DNA of 64,000 bases from contig CP109468.1 of NCBI GenBank assembly GCA_036227345.1, positions 620,001 through 684,000 of the forward strand, in the 5' to 3' direction. The first letter of the stretch is position 1. Every line of letters begins with the position of its first letter. Below the pieces are notes generated by a model. It worked only from the letters and a program-made list of their open reading frames with translations. It ran no database searches and was not told the DNA's origin. Shown piece by piece: positions 59,484 to 64,000 of this stretch. The stretch comes from Streptomyces sp. NBC_01463. Lineage in GTDB: Bacteria > Actinomycetota > Actinomycetes > Streptomycetales > Streptomycetaceae. The translations under genes were made by a program, and so were the position numbers.

Positions 59484-62400
59484 CGGCCCTCCAGCAGATC
59501 GCGCACGTCGTCGTCGAGGTGCTTGTCCATGCCGCGGAGCAGTTCGAGCAGTTCGCCGGCGAGTCCCCCGACGTCCGTGCCCGCCCGGTGGGCGAGCACA
59601 CCGGTCCAGCCGTCACCCTCCGGCATGACGGTCAGGGTCGCGGGGTGGTGCGTGGACTCGCGGAAGCGGGTGCCGACGACGGTGAGCCCCGGGGCGGGTT
59701 CACGCAGGCGGTCCGGGTCGACCGGGTAGTTCTCGAACACCACCATGCTGTCGAACAGCCTGCGTCGCCCGGTCAGCCGTTCCAGGTCGGACAGGGCGAC
59801 ATGGTGGTGCTCGACCAGCTCCCGCTGCCGGGACTGGAGTGCGCTGAGCGTGTCGGCGAGGGTGCCGGTGAGCCGTGCCCGTACCGGCACGGTGTTGGCC
59901 AGCAGCCCGATGATCTCCTCGACGCCCGCCAGCTCCGGCGGCCGGCAGGACACCATCGCGCCGAAGCAGACGTCCGTGTGCCCGGACCGCCGGGCGAGCA
60001 GCACCGCCCACGCCCCCTGCACCAGCGTGTTCCGGGTCAGCCCGCGCCGGGCCGCGAGGCGGGTCAGGCCGGCCACCAGCGATGCGTCGAACTCGATCAC
60101 CTCGGGTTCCTGCCAGGCAGGACCGGCTTCACCGCCGCCCAGGTAGTCCCCTTCGGGCAGCCCCGCCAGCTCGTCCGCCCAGGCACCGAGGTCCGGCTCG
60201 TTCCCGGCGAGCCAGTCCAGGTAGCCGGCGAACGGGACGGGGGCCGGCAGCTCCGGAGCCCCGCCGCGCGTCCGTGCCGTGTAGAGCGCGAACAGTTCGG
60301 TGAGGATGCGCGGGGCCGACCAGCCGTCGGACAGCGCGTGATGACTGGTCATCACCAGCTCGGCGCGCTCGGGTCCGCGCCGGATCACGGTGAGCCGGAA
60401 CAGCGGGCCCCGGGCGAGATCGAACGGCTCCGCGAGATCCGCGGCCAGCACCTCCTCCACGGGCTCGTCGGTGACCCGGAACTCCGGCCGTGGCAGCACC
60501 GGGATCACCGCCAGGGAGGCGGGGAACACCGCCCCCAGGTTCGGGTGCCGGGCCAGCAGGTCGTCGCCCGCTCCCCGCAGCGCGTCGGTGTCGAGCCGGC
60601 CGGCAAGCGAGAACGCCGACTGCACGGTGTACGGGTCGGGGTGCTCGGTGCGCGAGTGCCGCAGCATCACCTCCTGGAGCGGGGTGAGCGGCTGTACGCC
60701 GGCGACCGGGCGGTCCCGGTCGAGCGCGCCGATCTCCGGTGCGGCGGCGATCCGCAGGAGCGCGGTCCGCAGATGTCCGGCCAGTTCCTCGATCCCGGCG
60801 GCCGTGAACAGCGCGGCCGGCCAGGTGATCCGGATCCCGAGCGCGTCGTCCCGCACCAGGGCGTTGACCATCAGGCCGTACGGGAGCGGCATCGCGTCGG
60901 AGCCGTTCGAGCCGAGCGGTCCGGCGTCCGGGGGCGTCTGCCACGCCGTCTCCCGGTCCGGGGTGGCGGGGTACTGGCCGAGGTAGTTCCAGGCGATCTC
61001 GGGCCGCACCGGGTCCAGCAGGCCGGCCGCGGTGAGGATGCCGTACCCGAGGCCGTCGCCCTGGGCGCGCAGCCGCTCCCTGACCGCCCGCACGTCGTCG
61101 TCCGCGTCGAGCCGCACGGGGTGGACGGCGGTGAACCAGCCGACGGTCTGGGACAGGTCGACGTCCCGCGGGCGGCCGTGGCTCTCCAGCGCGACCAGCA
61201 CCTGCGGGGTGCCGCGCCACTCCCGTACCGCCTGCGCGAGCGCCGTCAGCAGGACGGCGTCCGGGGTGGTGCGGTAGGCGGCCGGCAGGGTCGTGACCAG
61301 GGCGCGGGTCGACTCGGCGTCGAGCCGGATCTCGTGGTGCCCGGCGGTGGCCACGGTGTCCCGGGCGGGGTCCAGCGGTCCGGCGAGTGCCGGAGTGGCG
61401 TCCATCCGCCGCCAGTGCGGCAGTTCGGCACGCCGGTCGGCGTCGTGCAGGGTGCGCGCCCAGCCGAGGAACGACTGGCCGTGCCGGGTCAGCGCGCCGC
61501 CGGAGTGGGCGTGCTCCAGGTCGTCCAGCAGGACGCGCCAGGAGACTCCGTCGACGGCCAGGTGGTGGGCGACGAGGGCCAGCCGGCCCGGCCTGCCGGG
61601 TCCCGCGTCCACCCACAGGGCGCGCAGCAGCGGACCGGTGCGCGGGTCCATCGACGCCTGGGCGGCGGCGATCGCGGCATCGACCGCGCCGCGGAGGTCT
61701 TCGGTGGCCGGCACCCGGGTCAGTACGTCGGCCCCGGTCACCGCGCCGACCGGCGGGATGCGCAGCACGTCGCCCGACAGCCTGGCCCGCAGCACGTCGT
61801 GACGGGCCAGGACGTCGTCGAGCACCGCCCGCCAGGTCGTCTCGTCGCCGCCCGGCGGAACGCAGATCTCCGTCCACTGGCAGAACCCGTCCGCTGCCGC
61901 TCCCGCGCGGCGCAGCAGGTCCCGCATGACCGGGGTCAGCGGCGCGTCCCCGACGGCGGGGGCCACGTCGCCGTCGAGGGTGCGGGCGCGGGCGGCGATC
62001 CCCGCGACCGTCTCGCCGTCGAACACGTCCCGCGGGGTCAGGCCGAGGCCCTGCCGCCGGACCCGGGAGACGAGTTGCAGCGACACGATGCTGTCCCCGC
62101 CGATGTCGAAGAAGTTGTCGTCCGGGCCGATGTCGTCGGTGCCGAGGACGTCGCGGAACACGGCGAGCAGGACCGCCTCCGCCTCGGTGGCGGGTTCGCG
62201 CCGGGCGACGGCGGCGGTCTCGGGGGCGGGCAGCGCGGCGGCGTCGAGCTTGCCGCTGGGGCTCAGCGGCAGCCGGTCGATGGGGACGAGTGCCGTCGGC
62301 ACCATGTGGTCGGGCAGTTCCGCGGCCAGGTGGCCGCGCACGCCCGCGGTGTCGAGGCCGGCGCCGTCGGCCGGAATGACGTATCCGACGAGCCTGCCCT

Positions 62401-64000
62401 CCCGCATGATCACGGCGCAGGCGCGCACGTCGGGGTGGCCGGTCAGCACGGACTCGATCTCGCCCAGTTCGACGCGGAAGCCGCGGACCTTGACCTGGTG
62501 GTCGGCGCGGCCGAGGAACACCAGCTGTCCGTCGGGCCGCCATCGCACCAGGTCGCCCGTGCGGTACATCCGCTCGCCCGGCGGACCGAACGGGTCGGCG
62601 ACGAACGTGCCGGAGGTCAGACCGGGGCGGCCGAGGTAGCCGCGGGCCAGGCTCGGCCCGCCGAGGTACAGCTCGCCGGTCACCCCGGTGCCGACCGGCT
62701 GGAGCCCGCCGTCGAGGACGTACGCGCGGATGTTGGGGTCGGGGCGGCCGATGGGCAGCGGTCCCTCGTCGTCCGGGTCGTAGTGCCAGGTCGTGGAGTT
62801 GATGGTGACCTCGGTCGGTCCGTACGCGTTGAACAGCGCCCGGCGGCCCCTGCCCCAGCGGCGCGCCAGTTCCGGGTCGAGGCGCTCGGCGCCGACGACG
62901 AAGAACACGTCGGGGTCGACGGTGCGGTCGTCCGGCATCGCGGCCAGGAACGACGGGAGCAGGTTCACTCCGGTCACCCGGTGCTCGACGATGTAGTCGA
63001 GCAGTTCGTCGCCGGGTACGCGCACCTCTTCGGGCGCGATGACGGACGTGCCGCCGGACAGCAGCGGCACCATGGTCTGCCAGAACGCGACGTCGAAGCT
63101 CGTCGACGCGAAGTGCAGGTACCGGTCGTGCTCGGTGACGCCGACGACCTCCTCCTGCAGCGCGACGAGGTCGGGCACGCCCCGGTGGGTCACGCCGACT
63201 CCCTTGGGGCGCCCGGTGGTTCCGGAGGTGTAGATGACGTAGGCGAGCGCGTCCTCGGTGAGCCCGGCGCGCGCCTGGGCCGGGTCGTCGTCCGGTACGG
63301 AGGCGAGGGTGGCCGGGTCGTCGAGACGCAGGACGGGGATGTCGCGGTCGACGGGCAGTTCGGCGCCGGTCGTGACGGCCGCTGCCGGGGCGATGTCGTC
63401 GAACATGTAGGCCAGCCGCTCGCGCGGATAGCTCGCGTCCATCGGTACGTACACCGCGCCTGCCTTGGCCACGGCGAACAGGGCCACGGTCATCTCGACG
63501 TCGCGGCCGATGAGCACCGCGACCGGGTCCTGCGGCCGTACCCCGGCCCCGATCAGCGCGTGGGCCAGGCGGTTGGCGCGCCGGTCGAGTTCGGCATAGC
63601 TCAGGCTGCGGTCACGGCAGACCAGGGCCTCGGCGCCGGGCTTGCGGCCCACCCACGCGGCGAACTCGTCCAGCCAGTGGCCGCGGGCCCGGGCGGCGGC
63701 GGTGTCGGTGCCGGTCCGCAGCATCGTCGCCCGCTCGTCGGCGTCGAGGACCGGCAGTCGGAGCGCGGGGCGTGCCGGGTCGTCGACGATCTCGCGCAGG
63801 AGGTGGTGCAGCCAGCGGCCGTAGTCGCGGACGGCGCCGGCATCGAAGGCGCGCGGCTGGTAGCCGAGGCCGATCGTGATCTCGTCGTCCGGGATCACGA
63901 TGACGGTGAGGGCGTAGTGCGTGGCGTCGGTGATGTCCACCCCGGCCAGGTCGAGCCCGGGGGCGAGGGGAGTGCGCTTCCGGCTGGACAACGGGAAGTT
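59480..64000 (-). CDS. nonribosomal peptide synthetase, partial (C-A-T-E-C visible)
   Basis: The visible 1506 residues (start outside) hold five parts. First is the tail of a condensation domain (THYALTVIVIPDDEITIGLG). An adenylation domain follows, with YTSGTTGRPKGV, NAYGPTEVTINSTTW and YRTGDLVRWRPDG. The carrier has DNFFDIGGDSIVSLQL, with its phosphopantetheine Ser at visible residue 637. An epimerase has HHLAVDGVSWR, ESHGRP, QTVGWFTAVHPVRLD and NYLGQY. Last is a condensation domain with HHALSDGWS. It ends with no carrier or thioesterase. Specificity residues by eye are D-V-W-N-F-V-A-I-N, which I cannot assign. The product has a D-residue from this module. Confidence 0.92.
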   Translation of the reverse strand, partial: NFPLSSRKRTPLAPGLDLAGVDITDATHYALTVIVIPDDEITIGLGYQPRAFDAGAVRDYGRWLHHLLREIVDDPARPALRLPVLDADERATMLRTGTDTAAARARGHWLDEFAAWVGRKPGAEALVCRDRSLSYAELDRRANRLAHALIGAGVRPQDPVAVLIGRDVEMTVALFAVAKAGAVYVPMDASYPRERLAYMFDDIAPAAAVTTGAELPVDRDIPVLRLDDPATLASVPDDDPAQARAGLTEDALAYVIYTSGTTGRPKGVGVTHRGVPDLVALQEEVVGVTEHDRYLHFASTSFDVAFWQTMVPLLSGGTSVIAPEEVRVPGDELLDYIVEHRVTGVNLLPSFLAAMPDDRTVDPDVFFVVGAERLDPELARRWGRGRRALFNAYGPTEVTINSTTWHYDPDDEGPLPIGRPDPNIRAYVLDGGLQPVGTGVTGELYLGGPSLARGYLGRPGLTSGTFVADPFGPPGERMYRTGDLVRWRPDGQLVFLGRADHQVKVRGFRVELGEIESVLTGHPDVRACAVIMREGRLVGYVIPADGAGLDTAGVRGHLAAELPDHMVPTALVPIDRLPLSPSGKLDAAALPAPETAAVARREPATEAEAVLLAVFRDVLGTDDIGPDDNFFDIGGDSIVSLQLVSRVRRQGLGLTPRDVFDGETVAGIAARARTLDGDVAPAVGDAPLTPVMRDLLRRAGAAADGFCQWTEICVPPGGDETTWRAVLDDVLARHDVLRARLSGDVLRIPPVGAVTGADVLTRVPATEDLRGAVDAAIAAAQASMDPRTGPLLRALWVDAGPGRPGRLALVAHHLAVDGVSWRVLLDDLEHAHSGGALTRHGQSFLGWARTLHDADRRAELPHWRRMDATPALAGPLDPARDTVATAGHHEIRLDAESTRALVTTLPAAYRTTPDAVLLTALAQAVREWRGTPQVLVALESHGRPRDVDLSQTVGWFTAVHPVRLDADDDVRAVRERLRAQGDGLGYGILTAAGLLDPVRPEIAWNYLGQYPATPDRETAWQTPPDAGPLGSNGSDAMPLPYGLMVNALVRDDALGIRITWPAALFTAAGIEELAGHLRTALLRIAAAPEIGALDRDRPVAGVQPLTPLQEVMLRHSRTEHPDPYTVQSAFSLAGRLDTDALRGAGDDLLARHPNLGAVFPASLAVIPVLPRPEFRVTDEPVEEVLAADLAEPFDLARGPLFRLTVIRRGPERAELVMTSHHALSDGWSAPRILTELFALYTARTRGGAPELPAPVPFAGYLDWLAGNEPDLGAWADELAGLPEGDYLGGGEAGPAWQEPEVIEFDASLVAGLTRLAARRGLTRNTLVQGAWAVLLARRSGHTDVCFGAMVSCRPPELAGVEEIIGLLANTVPVRARLTGTLADTLSALQSRQRELVEHHHVALSDLERLTGRRRLFDSMVVFENYPVDPDRLREPAPGLTVVGTRFRESTHHPATLTVMPEGDGWTGVLAHRAGTDVGGLAGELLELLRGMDKHLDDDVRDLLEGR

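Overview
The window has the hallmarks of a Streptomyces or close actinobacterial chromosome. It is very GC-rich, genes are densely packed with many GTG starts and 4-base ATGA/GTGA overlaps, several genes look leaderless, and there is a DmdR/IdeR-type iron box. Family content also fits: an ECF42 sigma factor with a DGPF partner, an MmyB-type XRE regulator, GlxA-type AraC regulators, and a sugar ABC importer without its own ATPase. About 49 protein genes are supported. No rRNA, tRNA, CRISPR array, transposase or replication origin was seen. The left edge cuts a cytochrome P450 and the right edge cuts a nonribosomal peptide synthetase.

Region 1 (1-9.6 kb) holds a P450/hydrolase pair, then accessory genes of an extracellular contractile injection system (eCIS): AAA ATPase, DUF4255 protein, von Willebrand factor A secreted protein, NarL-type regulator, single-pass membrane protein and a DUF4157 HExxH protein. 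No sheath, tube or baseplate gene is present. The 308-bp gap before the VWA gene holds a phased GATCA repeat array and a perfect palindrome. Region 2 (9.7-14 kb) has an XRE regulator and an NTF2-like gene that share one palindromic operator, a SnoaL-like gene with a duplicated ribosome-binding site, a YceI protein, and the ECF42/DGPF pair.

Region 3 (14-25 kb) has a Tat-exported GH109-like protein and a secreted NEW3-type protein, a second P450, GAPDH with a GlxA-type regulator, an Xaa-Pro aminopeptidase, a TrmB/LuxR-type regulator and an ABC exporter. Region 4 (25-28 kb) is a recombination scar. A peptide-ABC ATPase survives only as a C-terminal stub, next to a GH20 hexosaminidase gene whose 3' third is replaced. 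Then come NUDIX, DUF1905 and phosphotransferase genes.

Region 5 (29.7-42 kb) contains an iron-siderophore uptake operon behind an iron box, an FtsX-type ABC transporter divergent from a two-component system, DinB and methyltransferase genes, and a TetR gene sharing a 34-bp palindrome with the methyltransferase. Region 6 (42-54.5 kb) is a catabolic cluster, probably for L-fucosides. It encodes an RraA-like aldolase, GH29 fucosidase, CUT1 importer, secreted beta-helix protein, GntR/FCD regulator, fuconolactonase-like amidohydrolase, an unrecognised 648-aa protein and an L-fucose-dehydrogenase-like reductase. The motif ATCGNCTATCGAT, or its core CTATCGAT, recurs at five places in its gaps, which points to a local regulon. 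Region 7 (54.6-64 kb) has a drug-type MFS pump and aldo/keto reductase with a TetR regulator, then an NRPS (C-A-T-E-C visible) overlapping its own MFS exporter gene.
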